The notes: a model not told the origin generated them from the letters alone. A DNA stretch of 64,000 nucleotides from JAAUUJ01 sp964392245 (GCA_964392245.1 CAYMOX010000006.1:1-64000); one strand, 5' to 3'. Numbered from the stretch's first letter, positions 24,873-36,218 are shown. Numbers and translations: made by a program.

Positions 24873-27800
24873 ATGACCAACCATAAGCCCATTGCCATCA
24901 TCGGCCTGGGATGCCGCTTGCCACAGGCTGAGAGTCCGGCTCAATTCTGGCGGCTACTGGTGGAAGGTAAAGATGCCGTGGGTACTATGCCCCTGGCCCG
25001 ACTGCAGCCTCAAGATCGGTCCCGCCCCGAGGATCCCAGCCTGCTGGGGGGGTTCCTGACCCAGATTGATCAGTTTGATCCCCAGTTTTTTAACATTGCC
25101 CCGCGGGAAGTTCTTTCCATGGATCCGCAGCACCGCCTCTTGCTGGAACTGGCCTGGGAAGCCCTGGAGGATGCGGGTGTCCCTCCCCCTGAGCTGGCAG
25201 GTTCTCGGACTGGTGTCTTTGTGGGCATCTCCAGCCGTGACTATCCCCAGCATGTTTGGACTCATGCCCCCACAGATGATCCCTACCTGACCACGGGTAC
25301 AGGTCACTCGATTGCCGCCAGTCGCATTGCCTATCTTCTGGATCTGCGCGGTCCCTGTTTAGCGGTGGATACGGCCTGCTCATCTTCACTGGTGGCCACC
25401 CATCTAGCTTGCGAAAGTCTATGGCGAGGGGAGTCGGATCTCGCTTTTGTAGCTGGGGTGAATGTGATCTTCATGCCCCGTGTGACGGCCAATATGGCTG
25501 AGGCTGGCTTTATTGCCCCCGATGGCCGCTGCAAAACCTTTGATGCTCGTGCCGATGGCTATGTGCGCAGTGAAGGGGCAGGACTGGTGATCCTGAAACC
25601 TCTGTCTCAGGCCCTGGCAGACGGCAACTCGATCTATGCCGTGATCCGGGGATCGGCGATTAACCAGGATGGCCGCAGCAATGGATTGACGGCTCCTAAC
25701 CCCCAGGCGCAAGAAGCAGTGATTCGAGCCGCCTACCAGCAAGCCGGGATCTCACCAGGACAGGTGCAGTACATCGAGGCCCATGGCACGGGTACAAAAC
25801 TGGGAGATCCGATCGAACTGAAAGCATTGGGGAAAGTACTCTCGGAGGGGCGCACCCCAGGGTCTTTATGTGCAGTGGGATCGGTAAAGACCAATCTGGG
25901 ACATCTGGAGGCGGCGGCAGGGATTGCGGGATTGATCAAACTGGCCCTGATGTTGAAGCATCGGCAGATCCCTCCCAGCCTGCATTTTCAAAAGGCCAAT
26001 CCCTTCATTCCCTTCAAAAATCTGCCATTGCAGGTTCAAGATCAGCTGGGGGGATTTCCGGAGGGAGAAGAGGCGATTGTGGCTGGAGTCAGCTCCTTTG
26101 GCTTTGGGGGGACCAATGCCCATGTGGTTTTGGAATCGGTTCCGACTCCCCCGATCCCTGCACCTCTAGAGGTGGATCGCCCCTGGCATCTGCTCACGCT
26201 TTCCGCTAAAGATCCGGAGGCACTGGCATCGCTGGTGCAGAGCTATCAGGATCGGCTGGGTGAGGATGCAACTCTGTCCCTACCAGATCTGTGCTTCAGT
26301 GCCAACACCGGACGGACCCACTTCAACCATCGCCTGGCTGTACTGGTGAGATCCCTTCAGGAGTTGCAGGAGATCCTGGCGGCACACCTTGCAGGCACAG
26401 AGCACCCGAGGCTGCTGCAAAAGGAATTGACTCGCAAGAAGCCTCCCAAGCTCGCCTTTTTGTTTACGGGACAGGGATCTCAGTTCATCGGGATGGGACG
26501 AGAGTTGTATGCCACCCAGCCAACTTTTAAACAAACACTGGATCGCTGTGCCCAGATCCTGGATGCCTATCTGGATCAACCTTTGCTGGAGGTTCTCTAT
26601 GGGGATGGGGATTCACCTCTGAATGAAACGGCTTACACCCAGCCTGCTTTATTTGCCCTGGAATACAGTCTGGCGCAGCTGTGGATGAGTTGGGGGATCC
26701 AGCCTGCTGTTCTGATAGGCCACAGTGTGGGAGAGATCGTGGCGGCCTGTGTGGCTGGAGTGTTCAGTCTGGAGGATGGCCTGAAGCTGATAGCCCACCG
26801 TGCCCGTTTCATGCAGGCTTTACCCTCGGATGGAGCCATGGTATCGGCACTGGCGGATCCGGGAACCATCCAGACAGCCATGGCTGCCTATCGGGATCAG
26901 GTGGCAATAGCTGCCTTCAACGGACCCGAGAGTGTGGTGTTTTCGGGAGCCCGTCCCGCTGTGGAGACTGTGGCTGCAGATCTGGAGAGCCGGGGGATCA
27001 AGGTGAAGCGTCTGGAGGTGTCGCAGGGCTTTCACTCTCCCTTGATGGATCCGATGCTCAAGGAGTTTGAGAGTCTCACCCGCCAAATTCAGTTCTCCTC
27101 CCCTCGGATCCCGATTGTCTCCAATGTCACCGGAGAGGGGGTGGGAGCGGAGATTGCCACCCCGGAATACTGGGTGCGGCATGTGCGACAGCCGGTTCGC
27201 TTTGCTCAGGGGATCGTCACTCTGGAGAAACAGGGGGTGGAGATCTTTCTGGAAGTGGGACCCAAACCTGTGCTCCTGGGGATGGGCCGCCTCTGTCTAC
27301 CTGAAGGTGCCAATCAGTGGTTGCCCAGCCTCCGTCCAGGACAGTCAGACGGGTTGCAAATGCTGCACAGCCTGGCGGATCTGTATCTCTCTGGTGTGGG
27401 TGTGGACTGGCAAGGTTTTGATCAGGATTACCCCCGCCAGCGGCTCTCTCTGCCCACCTATCCCTTTCAACGCAGCCGCTTCTGGTTGGATCCTCCGGCC
27501 CCCACTCCCGATTCTGTTAACGGATCCTCAACCACCACCCAGATGGATCTGCAGCAACTGGCGCAGGAATGGATCCATCATGGCCGCCTGACTGAGGCGG
27601 AGGCCGCTCTCCTCCCTACCGTTCTGGATCTGTTGCAGGAAACTCAACAGCGTGCGGCACCTGGGTATCTGCTGCGGCACCTCTACCAACTGGAATGGCA
27701 ACCCAGACCGAGAGAAGTGGGATCCCACGGCTATCTACCCCCAGGCACCTGGCTGATCCTGGCGGATCATCAGGGGTTGGGGGCAGCCCTAGCCCAGCAA

Positions 27801-29618
27801 TTGCAACAGCAGGGACACACCTGTCGGCTGGCCTATGCGGCTAATACCTACCGCCAGGAGAATGAATCCACCTGGCATCTGGATCCGGCCAGCCCTGAGC
27901 AGATGCACCAGTTCTTCCAGGATGCTATTCCCACCACCCGTTCTCTACGGGGAGTGATCCATCTCTGGAGCCTGGATGCCACCAGTACAGACGATCTGGA
28001 TGGATCGACCCTGGATTGGGCCCAGAAGCTGGGTTGTGCGGGTCTGCTCCACAGCATTCACGCCCTGATCCGGCAGCAGGAGGCCGCCCCCCTCTGGCTG
28101 GTGACGCAGGGAGCAATGCCTGTGGCCACACCACGTCCTGCACTGGCCCAGGCTCCACAGTGGGGGTTAGGCAGAGTCATCTCTCTAGAACATCCGCAAC
28201 ATTGGGGAGGCATGCTGGATCTCGATCCCGAGCGATCACTGGAAGCACAAATGCAGGATCTGCTGCTGGAACTGGTGGATGCGCAGGGAGAGGATCACAT
28301 CGTTCTCCGATCCGGACAGCGCTTCGGGGCTCGTCTGGTGGCGCACCCACCTCAGGAACGACAGCCCATGACCTGGGATCCCCATGCCTGCTACTGGATC
28401 ACCGGAGGGTGGGGAGCCCTGGGATTGCGGGTGGCCCGCTGGATGGTGCAGCAGGGAGCCAGGTGCCTGATCCTAACCGGACGCCAAGCGCCTTCACCCG
28501 AGGCCCAACAGACCATCGCCGCACTGGAAGCCCAGGGCACCCGGATCATCACGGCGGCTGCCGATGTGGCGGATCCCCAGCAGTTACAGGACGTCCTTGA
28601 TCTGATCCGGACCCAGCCTCACCCGCTGCGAGGGATTGTGCATGCGGCAGGCGTGATCCGCTATGAGGAGATTGAAACCACTCATCTGGACTCCCTGGAG
28701 GCAGTCTTGCATCCCAAGGTGAAGGGCACCTGGATCCTGCACCAGCTCACCCAGTCCCTACCGCTGGACTTCTTTATCTGTTTTTCTTCCATCGCTGCGG
28801 TCTGCGGGGCCAGAGGCCATGGTCACTATGCTGCGGCCAATCACTTTTTAGATATCTACGCCCACTACCGTCGCCAGCTGGGTCTGCCGATCACCTGTGT
28901 GAATTGGGGGCCGTGGTCAGGGGGAGGGATGGCCACCCGCGAGGCTCAGGCACTGATGATCCGTCTGGGGATCGCCACCCTGCAACCAGAGGCTGCTCTG
29001 GCTGCCCTGGATCAGCTGTTGCGGGAGGGGGCTCTTCAAACCACCGTGGCGGATGTGAACTGGGCTCTGTTCCGCCAGCTCTACGAAGCGCGGGGTCAAC
29101 GGCCCCTCTTACACCAGATCCAGGTGGATCCAGCAGTATCCGTGCCAACCGCATCCAGGCAGGACTCTCTCGCTCCAGCCAGATCTACCGTGCTGGAACA
29201 GCTCAATTCCATCCCTGTGGAGCAGCGGCGATCCAAACTGGTGGCTTACCTGCAGCAGGAGGTGGCGCGGGTGTTGGGCCTGGATGCCTCCCATCTGCCC
29301 AAAGCCGAACAGGGCTTCTTTGACATGGGCATGGACTCAATGATGGCCCTGGATCTGAAAGAGCGGCTGGACCAAGCCCTGGGAACCTCTCTTCCCGCTA
29401 CCCTGGCCCTGGAGTTGCCCACCATCTCGGCGCTGGCGGATCACCTAGCTCGGGAGGTGCTGCAGTGGCAGGATCAGAACACGCCATCCCCAGAGGCGAA
29501 GGCCGCACAGGAACAGGCCCTGGCGATGGCCGAGCTGGACCAGCTGGATGAGGTAGAGGTGGAGACCTCGATCGCTCGTGAACTGGAAGAACTGGAAGCT
29601 TTATTAGGAAAGGACTAA
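24873..29618 (+). CDS. Type I PKS, one module: KS-AT-KR-ACP (PKS1)
   Basis: 1581 residues; performs the first extension of the FAAL-loaded acyl chain and leaves a beta-hydroxyl. KS (about 4-430) has Cys169 in DTACSSS, then EAHGTGT and TNLGHLE. AT (about 527-850) has GHSVGE with Ser618 and GFHSP, a malonyl-type pattern. After a structural KR half comes the KR (about 1170-1350) with TGGWGALG and Tyr1319. It lacks the LDD motif, so it is A-type-like, but has Cys instead of Trp eight residues before Tyr1319. ACP Ser1489 is in MDSMM. The N-terminus starts directly with the KS (no docking helix), fitting acceptance from the FAAL carrier. The C-terminal tail ends in an acidic helix, ELEELEALLGKD, a docking type shared only with PKS3. 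The stop abuts the PKS2 ATG. Confidence 0.95.
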   Translation: MTNHKPIAIIGLGCRLPQAESPAQFWRLLVEGKDAVGTMPLARLQPQDRSRPEDPSLLGGFLTQIDQFDPQFFNIAPREVLSMDPQHRLLLELAWEALEDAGVPPPELAGSRTGVFVGISSRDYPQHVWTHAPTDDPYLTTGTGHSIAASRIAYLLDLRGPCLAVDTACSSSLVATHLACESLWRGESDLAFVAGVNVIFMPRVTANMAEAGFIAPDGRCKTFDARADGYVRSEGAGLVILKPLSQALADGNSIYAVIRGSAINQDGRSNGLTAPNPQAQEAVIRAAYQQAGISPGQVQYIEAHGTGTKLGDPIELKALGKVLSEGRTPGSLCAVGSVKTNLGHLEAAAGIAGLIKLALMLKHRQIPPSLHFQKANPFIPFKNLPLQVQDQLGGFPEGEEAIVAGVSSFGFGGTNAHVVLESVPTPPIPAPLEVDRPWHLLTLSAKDPEALASLVQSYQDRLGEDATLSLPDLCFSANTGRTHFNHRLAVLVRSLQELQEILAAHLAGTEHPRLLQKELTRKKPPKLAFLFTGQGSQFIGMGRELYATQPTFKQTLDRCAQILDAYLDQPLLEVLYGDGDSPLNETAYTQPALFALEYSLAQLWMSWGIQPAVLIGHSVGEIVAACVAGVFSLEDGLKLIAHRARFMQALPSDGAMVSALADPGTIQTAMAAYRDQVAIAAFNGPESVVFSGARPAVETVAADLESRGIKVKRLEVSQGFHSPLMDPMLKEFESLTRQIQFSSPRIPIVSNVTGEGVGAEIATPEYWVRHVRQPVRFAQGIVTLEKQGVEIFLEVGPKPVLLGMGRLCLPEGANQWLPSLRPGQSDGLQMLHSLADLYLSGVGVDWQGFDQDYPRQRLSLPTYPFQRSRFWLDPPAPTPDSVNGSSTTTQMDLQQLAQEWIHHGRLTEAEAALLPTVLDLLQETQQRAAPGYLLRHLYQLEWQPRPREVGSHGYLPPGTWLILADHQGLGAALAQQLQQQGHTCRLAYAANTYRQENESTWHLDPASPEQMHQFFQDAIPTTRSLRGVIHLWSLDATSTDDLDGSTLDWAQKLGCAGLLHSIHALIRQQEAAPLWLVTQGAMPVATPRPALAQAPQWGLGRVISLEHPQHWGGMLDLDPERSLEAQMQDLLLELVDAQGEDHIVLRSGQRFGARLVAHPPQERQPMTWDPHACYWITGGWGALGLRVARWMVQQGARCLILTGRQAPSPEAQQTIAALEAQGTRIITAAADVADPQQLQDVLDLIRTQPHPLRGIVHAAGVIRYEEIETTHLDSLEAVLHPKVKGTWILHQLTQSLPLDFFICFSSIAAVCGARGHGHYAAANHFLDIYAHYRRQLGLPITCVNWGPWSGGGMATREAQALMIRLGIATLQPEAALAALDQLLREGALQTTVADVNWALFRQLYEARGQRPLLHQIQVDPAVSVPTASRQDSLAPARSTVLEQLNSIPVEQRRSKLVAYLQQEVARVLGLDASHLPKAEQGFFDMGMDSMMALDLKERLDQALGTSLPATLALELPTISALADHLAREVLQWQDQNTPSPEAKAAQEQALAMAELDQLDEVEVETSIARELEELEALLGKD

Positions 29619-32600
29619 ATGAGCGAAACGTCTGCGCCAACACCGGAAAAGCTCTCAGATTCCAAGCGCCTGCTGCTGGCCTTACGCGATGCCAAGCGCA
29701 AACTGGAGGCTGTTGAGCAGGCCCAACACGAACCGATCGCTATCATCGGCATCGGCTGCCGTTTTCCCGGCGGAGGCCACTCCCCGGATCGGTTCTGGCG
29801 GGTGCTGGAGCAGGGCCTGGATACGGTGACTGAGGTGCCCGCAGATCGGTGGGATGTCGAGGCCCTCTATGATCCTGATCCAGAGGCCATGGGAAAAATG
29901 TACACCCGCTATGGCGCTTTTCTGGAGCAGGTGGACCAGTTTGATCCCCTCTTCTTTGGCATCTCCCCCCGTGAAGCCCTGAGCATGGATCCCCAGCACC
30001 GTCTGCTGCTGGAGGTAAGCTGGGAAGCCCTGGAGGATGCCGGACAGGATTCCAGCCTCTGGCGGGGGAGTGCCACCGGAGTGTTTGTGGGCATTACTGC
30101 CAACGACTATCAGCGACTACTGGTGCCAGGGGATGAGCTGGAGCGGATCGAAACCTATCAACTGACGGGCAACCCCCTGAATACCGCATCAGGCCGCCTC
30201 TCCTACACCTTTGGCTTTCAGGGACCCAGTCTGGCGGTGGATACCGCCTGCTCCAGTTCTCTGACTGCGATCCATCTGGCCTGCCAGAGTTTACGGCAGA
30301 ATGAATGTCAGCAGGCCCTGGCGGGAGGGGTGAACCTGATCCTGCATCCGGCCAACACGATCATGCTCTGTCGGGCCAAAATGATGGCTGCGGATGGTCG
30401 CTGTAAAACGTTTGATGCGAAAGCGGATGGCTTTGTGCGGGGGGAAGGCTGTGGCCTGCTGGTCCTGAAGCGGCTCTCGGATGCGCAGCGGGATGGGGAT
30501 CCGATTCGGGCGGTGATCCGCGGATCAGCGGTGAATCAGGATGGCCCCAGCAGTGGCTTTACGGCTCCCAACCGAGCGGCACAGGAAATGCTGCTGCAAC
30601 AGGCTCTGAAGGCGGCCCGTCTGACTCCAGCTGAGATTGACTACATTGAAGCCCACGGCACGGGGACCTCGCTGGGGGATCCGATTGAGGTGCGGGCCCT
30701 GGGCCAGGTGCTGGGAGCCGGACATTCACAGGCGGATCCGCTGCTTTTGGGATCGGTGAAGACAAATCTGGGTCACCTGGAGTCGGCGGCGGGTGTGGCG
30801 GGTGTGATCAAGGTAATCCTAGCCCTGCAGCAGGAGAAAATTCCGGCACATCTGCACTTTCAGGAGCCCAACCCCTACATCAACTGGGCAGATCTGCCAG
30901 TCAAAGTGACGCAGGAGGCGACTCCCTGGCCCCAGCGAGAGGGGATCAGGGCGGCGGGGATCAGTTCCTTTGGGGCCAGCGGCACCAATGCCCATGTGAT
31001 CGTGGCCGAGGCTCCCATCACAAAAGCAGAAGCCCTCTCCCCCCAGCGACCCACCCAGATCCTGACCCTCTCCGCTCGTTCTGCCGATTCGCTCAAACAG
31101 CTGGCAAGACGCTACAGTGCAACCCTGATGGATCGTCCCAGCTGGCCTCTGCAGGATATCTGCTTCACCGCCAACACCGGACGATTTCATTTTTCGCATC
31201 GTCTGGCCGTGGTGGGGGCTCATGCACCAGAAATTAGTCAGCAACTCTCTGCTTTTGCACAAGGGCAAGAATCCAGGTCCCTGATCCAGGCAGTGATGGA
31301 TGACTCAGCTGCAACCATTGCCTTTCTTTTCACTGGCCAGGGATCTCAGTACCTGGGGATGGGGAAGGACCTCTATGAAACTCAACCCATCTTTAGAAAC
31401 AACCTGGATCAGTGTGCTCAAATCCTAGACACCTATCTGAAAAAGCCGCTCCTGCAGGTTCTCTACGGGGATGGGGACTCGCCCCTGAGTGAAACCGCCT
31501 ACACGCAGCCCGCTCTCTTTGCCCTGGAATACAGTCTGGCCCAGCTGTGGATCAGTTGGGGGATCCAGCCTCAATTCTGCATGGGACACAGTGTGGGCGA
31601 GTATATGGCCGCCTGCCTTGCCGGAGTGTTTAGTCTGGAGGATGGCCTGAAACTGATCGCGGAGCGGGGTAGGCTCATGCAGGCGTTGCCCTCCAATGGG
31701 GCCATGGCTTCCATCGTTGCGGATGAGATGACAGTCCAAAACGCCATTGCTCCCTACCCAGATCAGCTGGCGATTGCCGCCTTTAATGGCCCTAGAAGCA
31801 TTGTGATTTCTGGCGAGCGGCAGACGGTTAACACCATGACTAGGGCACTGGAGAAGGAGGGGATTAAGAATCTGCCTCTGGATGTCTCGCAGGGCTTTCA
31901 CTCTCCGCTGATGGAGCCCATGCTGGAGACGTTTGGCCAGATTGCCCGCCAGGTGAGCTATTCCACGCCCCGTATTCCCCTGATCTCCAATCTCACAGGT
32001 GAACGGGTGGGGCAGGAGATCGCCACTCCTGAATATTGGATCCAGCATGTGCGGCAGCCCGTCCGCTTTACCCAGGGCATGGCCACTCTCCAGCGCGAGG
32101 GTGCGGATATTTACCTGGAGATCGGACCTCGACCTGTGCTGTTGGGTCTGGGGCGGCAGTGTTTGCCCAAGGATCAGGGAACCTGGCTGCCCAGTTTGCG
32201 ACCGGGCAGATCCGACTTCACGCAGATGCTGCAGAGCCTGGGTGAACTGTATGTGCGAGGGGTGTCTGTTCACTGGCCAGGGATCTACACAGGTACCACC
32301 TGTCACAAGCTCAATGGCCTGCCCACCTATGCCTTTGACCGCCAGCGCTACTGGGTGAAATCAGGATCCTGGAAGCCGCAAAGTCAGGTGAGTTCCCCTT
32401 CAGCCCTTCACCCGCTACTGGGGCAGCGTCGTGTTTCGGCAGCCCTCCCAGCAGGCCTCCAGTTTGAGACGCGTCTCTCCCAGGATCAGCCTGCCTATCT
32501 CAAGGATCATCAAATTTTCTCTACGGTCATCCTGCCCGCAACGGCCTACATAGAAATGGCTCTGGCTGCCGGATCCCTACTCTTCAAAAGTGATGCGATT

Positions 32601-35600
32601 TGCCTGCGGGATGTCCTGATCCAGCAACCTCTGCAACTGACCGCAACCCCAACCACTCTGCAGATCCTCCTGAACCCACAAGAGGATCAGGGCTACCGTT
32701 TTCAGATCCTCAGCCTCAACCCAACGGAAGAAGACCCTGTAGCTCCGGTCACCTGGACTCTACATGCCTCTGGGCACCTCTTGCCGGGTCCTGCACCAGA
32801 CAGGGCTTCGGTCCAGATCCAGAAACTACAGGAATACGATTCCCACCGCCTCTCTGTCGAGTCCTATTACGAACGGTTACAGCAACAGGGACTGAACTAC
32901 GGACCCGGATTCCGCGCCATTGCCTCCCTATCTCATGCTGATCAACAGGTACTGAGCCGGATCCAGCTGCCCGATTCTGTAGCGGAGGATGTCCAGAGCT
33001 ATCATCTTCACCCTGCCCTTTTGGATGCCTGTTTGCAAAGTCTGGGGGCTGGGTTGGAAACGACGGGATCCAGCGACAGCTATCTCCCTCTCAGTTTTGA
33101 CGAGATCCGGGTTTACCGCCGTGGAGGAGAGCAGCTCTGGAGCCAGGTGCAACAGATCCAGACTACCCATGACCGGATCAAGGCAACCCTGCAGCTCTGG
33201 AATCAACAGGGCGAGGCGGTGGCCGAGATCATCGGCTTTAACCTGCAGAAGGCGGATCGACGTACCCTACAGCGCAGTTTGCAACCGGATCTGAGCGACT
33301 GGCTCTACAAACTGGATTGGCAACCTGTCCCTCTGCTATCCTCGGCTGCTTCCCTAAGCGGTCACTGGCTGATTTTCGGGGATGAGCAGGGGATTGGATC
33401 TCAATTGGCAACCCAGCTCAGAGAGGCGGGTGCAGAGTGCCTCCTGGTTACGCTGGGATCGGAATGGCAGATGCTGAGTGAGGATCATCTCCAGATTCAT
33501 CCTGACCAGATCCAGGACTATCAACAACTGCTGCAATCCCAACCCGCCTGGCAGGGGGTGGTGCATTTGTGGAATCTGAATACAGACCTAAATCCAGAAG
33601 CGGCTGGCGCGAATCTGGTGGATCAACAACGTCTGGGCTGTGGTAGCCTTCTCCACCTGATCCAGAGTCTTGCGGCCCTGGAGCAACCCGAGTTGCCTCG
33701 CCTCTGGGTGATGACAAGAGGAGCCACAGCGGTGACAGATGGCCAGGATCTGCAGATCCAGCAAGCACCTGTGTGGGGACTGGCCCGCGTGATCCGTCTG
33801 GAGCATCCGGAGTTGCAGTGTACCAGCCTGGACTTGGATCCTCAGGGAGATGTCAATATCACGGCCCTAACCCAGGAGTTGACCGCCGCATCCCCAGAAA
33901 ACCAGCTGGCCTACCGCCAGGATCAACGTCTTGCTGCCCGCCTGATCCGCTGGAGAGATCTGGATCAGGCATCGGCACAAGTCTATCCCTACCGACTTTC
34001 CCTTTCTGAATACGGAGTCCTGGAAAACCTGCAGCTGATCCCTCAGGAACGACGCTCCCCCCATGCCGGAGAGGTAGAGATCCGCGTTCAGGCCACTGGG
34101 CTCAACTTCCGCGATGTCCTCACGGCTCTGGGAATGATGCAGGAGGTCATGCAACAGTTAGGGGTGCAATCCGCCTCAGAAGTTCAGTTTGGCGGGGAGT
34201 GCGCAGGAGTGATTACCGCGATCGGGGTAGGGGTGACGGATCTGCAGGTGGGAGACGCCGTGATCGCCGCTCAGGCTATTGGCAGCTTTGCCAGTTTCGT
34301 GACCGTGCCCGCAGATTTTGTTGCCCCCATGCCAGCAGATCTGACCTTTGCTCAAGCTGCGACTCTGCCCGTTACCTTCCTGACCGCCTACTATGCCCTG
34401 GTCAAATGTGCCCAGCTGCAGAAGGGCGAACGGATCTTGATCCATGCGGCCTCGGGGGGCGTAGGGCAGGCGGCGGTGCAGATAGCCCAGTGGATCGGGG
34501 CGGAGGTTTTCGCCACTGCCAGTTCTGCTAAATGGGCCACGCTACAGTCCATGGGGATCGAGCATGTGATGAACTCCCGCACGCTTGAGTTTGGGGAACA
34601 GGTGCAGGATCTGACCGCAGGAGCTGGGGTGAATGTGATCCTAAACAGTTTGACAGGAGACTTCATTCCCACCAGTGTGAGGGCTCTGGCCCAGGGAGGC
34701 CGCTTTGTGGAGATCGGCAAACTGGGGATCTGGAGTCCGGAGCAGATGGCCCAAACCCGACCCGATGTGCAGTACTACCCCTTTGATCTCCTGGAGATCT
34801 CCACCGCTAACCCTGGATACATCCAAACCCTGCTGCGGGAACTCATGGATCTGTTCCGCCAACAGGCTCTGCGTCCTCTGCCTTACCACGTTTACCCGCT
34901 GGATCAGGTGCAGGATGCGTTCCGGCTCATGGCCCAGGCAAAACATATCGGCAAAGTTGTGATTACCCATCCCCAGCGGCGAGAGTCTCTTGCCCCTGCG
35001 ATCCAGCCCGACGCCACCTACCTGATTACCGGAGGTCTGGGAGCCCTGGGCTTACAGGTGGCCCGCTGGCTATCACAGGAAGGTGCACGTCACCTGATCC
35101 TGACCGGGCGCAGTCAGCCATCTCCAACTGCCCAGGAGGTGATTGAGAAGATCCGCCAGGCGGGAACTACCGTAGAGATTATGGCCGCTGATGTGGCTAA
35201 GGAGAGTGATGTCGAGACATTGCTCCAGCAAGCCAAGGATCACCCTCCCATCCGAGGGATCATCCATGCCGCTGGCGCACTCGAGGATGCCGTTCTACTG
35301 CAGCAGGATTGGGATCGATTAGCCAAAGTCATGGCCGCCAAGGTGGCTGGATCCTGGAACCTACATCGAGCTTCGCAACATCTGCAGCTGGATTGGACGA
35401 TCTACTTCTCCTCCATTTCTGCTCTCCTCGGATCCCCTGGCCAGGGGAACTACGCCGCCGCCAATGCCTTCATGGATGCCCTGGCCCACTATCAGCAAAT
35501 CCGCGGGCAAACCAGTATTAGTATTAACTGGGGTCCCTGGGCCGAATCTGGGATGGCTGCCAGCCTTGGAGGACGAGATCAGGCCCGTCTGCAAATGCAG

Positions 35601-36218
35601 GGACTCCAACCGATCCCGCCCCGGCAGGGGGTTCAGATCCTGGGGGATCTCCTGCAGCAGGCTCCGCCTCAGATTGCGGTTCTACCTGTGAACTGGCAGG
35701 TGATCCTGCAAAATCCCCTTCTCAAGGCTCAGCCGCTACTGGCAGCCATGGTCGATCGGGAGCTAGGGGTCACTCCCACAACGACCCCCTCCCAGGAAGC
35801 CATTACTTTCCGGGATCAGCTGGATGCGACTCCTCAATCAGAGCGTCACGATCTTCTGATGTCTCATGTGCAGGCCACCATCGCCCGGATCCTGGGTCTG
35901 CCCCCCAATTATGGGATCGAGCCCAAACAGCGCCTCTTTGATCTGGGGATTGACTCCCTCATGGCCGTGGAGTTACGCAACTTGCTAGCGACCAGTTTGG
36001 GTCAGAGTCTGCGATCCACACTGATCTTTGACTATCCCACCCCCAAAGCCTTGGTGGATTATCTGGCTCATGATGTGCTTAAAATTGAGGAAGAATCTCA
36101 GGCAACCGCACCAGAATTCACCGAAGCAGAGACCCAACTTCAGGTAAGCTTAGGGAAAATGTCTGAAGCTGAGCTGGCGGAGCTTCTAGCTAGCAAACTC
36201 GGATCGATAGACCTTTGA
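29619..36218 (+). CDS. Type I PKS, one fully reducing module: KS-AT-DH-ER-KR-ACP (PKS2)
   Basis: 2199 residues; adds two carbons and reduces them fully. An N-terminal docking helix (about 12-36, LLLALRDAKRKLEAVEQA) precedes the KS (Cys211). AT has Ser658 in GHSVGE with GFHSP (malonyl-type). DH (about 929-1215) has His964, with the HxxxGxxxxP glycine replaced by Ser, and Asp1136. ER (about 1457-1785) has the cofactor loop HAASGGVGQAA near 1608. KR (about 1800-1990) has TGGLGALG, Tyr1945 and an LED motif. ACP Ser2113 is in IDSL. The C-terminal helix, MSEAELAELLASKLG, is a second docking type also found on PKS4 and PKS5. Its stop lies inside a direct repeat, and an orphan Shine-Dalgarno (GAGAGGG) follows the stop. 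Confidence 0.95.
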   Translation: MSETSAPTPEKLSDSKRLLLALRDAKRKLEAVEQAQHEPIAIIGIGCRFPGGGHSPDRFWRVLEQGLDTVTEVPADRWDVEALYDPDPEAMGKMYTRYGAFLEQVDQFDPLFFGISPREALSMDPQHRLLLEVSWEALEDAGQDSSLWRGSATGVFVGITANDYQRLLVPGDELERIETYQLTGNPLNTASGRLSYTFGFQGPSLAVDTACSSSLTAIHLACQSLRQNECQQALAGGVNLILHPANTIMLCRAKMMAADGRCKTFDAKADGFVRGEGCGLLVLKRLSDAQRDGDPIRAVIRGSAVNQDGPSSGFTAPNRAAQEMLLQQALKAARLTPAEIDYIEAHGTGTSLGDPIEVRALGQVLGAGHSQADPLLLGSVKTNLGHLESAAGVAGVIKVILALQQEKIPAHLHFQEPNPYINWADLPVKVTQEATPWPQREGIRAAGISSFGASGTNAHVIVAEAPITKAEALSPQRPTQILTLSARSADSLKQLARRYSATLMDRPSWPLQDICFTANTGRFHFSHRLAVVGAHAPEISQQLSAFAQGQESRSLIQAVMDDSAATIAFLFTGQGSQYLGMGKDLYETQPIFRNNLDQCAQILDTYLKKPLLQVLYGDGDSPLSETAYTQPALFALEYSLAQLWISWGIQPQFCMGHSVGEYMAACLAGVFSLEDGLKLIAERGRLMQALPSNGAMASIVADEMTVQNAIAPYPDQLAIAAFNGPRSIVISGERQTVNTMTRALEKEGIKNLPLDVSQGFHSPLMEPMLETFGQIARQVSYSTPRIPLISNLTGERVGQEIATPEYWIQHVRQPVRFTQGMATLQREGADIYLEIGPRPVLLGLGRQCLPKDQGTWLPSLRPGRSDFTQMLQSLGELYVRGVSVHWPGIYTGTTCHKLNGLPTYAFDRQRYWVKSGSWKPQSQVSSPSALHPLLGQRRVSAALPAGLQFETRLSQDQPAYLKDHQIFSTVILPATAYIEMALAAGSLLFKSDAICLRDVLIQQPLQLTATPTTLQILLNPQEDQGYRFQILSLNPTEEDPVAPVTWTLHASGHLLPGPAPDRASVQIQKLQEYDSHRLSVESYYERLQQQGLNYGPGFRAIASLSHADQQVLSRIQLPDSVAEDVQSYHLHPALLDACLQSLGAGLETTGSSDSYLPLSFDEIRVYRRGGEQLWSQVQQIQTTHDRIKATLQLWNQQGEAVAEIIGFNLQKADRRTLQRSLQPDLSDWLYKLDWQPVPLLSSAASLSGHWLIFGDEQGIGSQLATQLREAGAECLLVTLGSEWQMLSEDHLQIHPDQIQDYQQLLQSQPAWQGVVHLWNLNTDLNPEAAGANLVDQQRLGCGSLLHLIQSLAALEQPELPRLWVMTRGATAVTDGQDLQIQQAPVWGLARVIRLEHPELQCTSLDLDPQGDVNITALTQELTAASPENQLAYRQDQRLAARLIRWRDLDQASAQVYPYRLSLSEYGVLENLQLIPQERRSPHAGEVEIRVQATGLNFRDVLTALGMMQEVMQQLGVQSASEVQFGGECAGVITAIGVGVTDLQVGDAVIAAQAIGSFASFVTVPADFVAPMPADLTFAQAATLPVTFLTAYYALVKCAQLQKGERILIHAASGGVGQAAVQIAQWIGAEVFATASSAKWATLQSMGIEHVMNSRTLEFGEQVQDLTAGAGVNVILNSLTGDFIPTSVRALAQGGRFVEIGKLGIWSPEQMAQTRPDVQYYPFDLLEISTANPGYIQTLLRELMDLFRQQALRPLPYHVYPLDQVQDAFRLMAQAKHIGKVVITHPQRRESLAPAIQPDATYLITGGLGALGLQVARWLSQEGARHLILTGRSQPSPTAQEVIEKIRQAGTTVEIMAADVAKESDVETLLQQAKDHPPIRGIIHAAGALEDAVLLQQDWDRLAKVMAAKVAGSWNLHRASQHLQLDWTIYFSSISALLGSPGQGNYAAANAFMDALAHYQQIRGQTSISINWGPWAESGMAASLGGRDQARLQMQGLQPIPPRQGVQILGDLLQQAPPQIAVLPVNWQVILQNPLLKAQPLLAAMVDRELGVTPTTTPSQEAITFRDQLDATPQSERHDLLMSHVQATIARILGLPPNYGIEPKQRLFDLGIDSLMAVELRNLLATSLGQSLRSTLIFDYPTPKALVDYLAHDVLKIEEESQATAPEFTEAETQLQVSLGKMSEAELAELLASKLGSIDL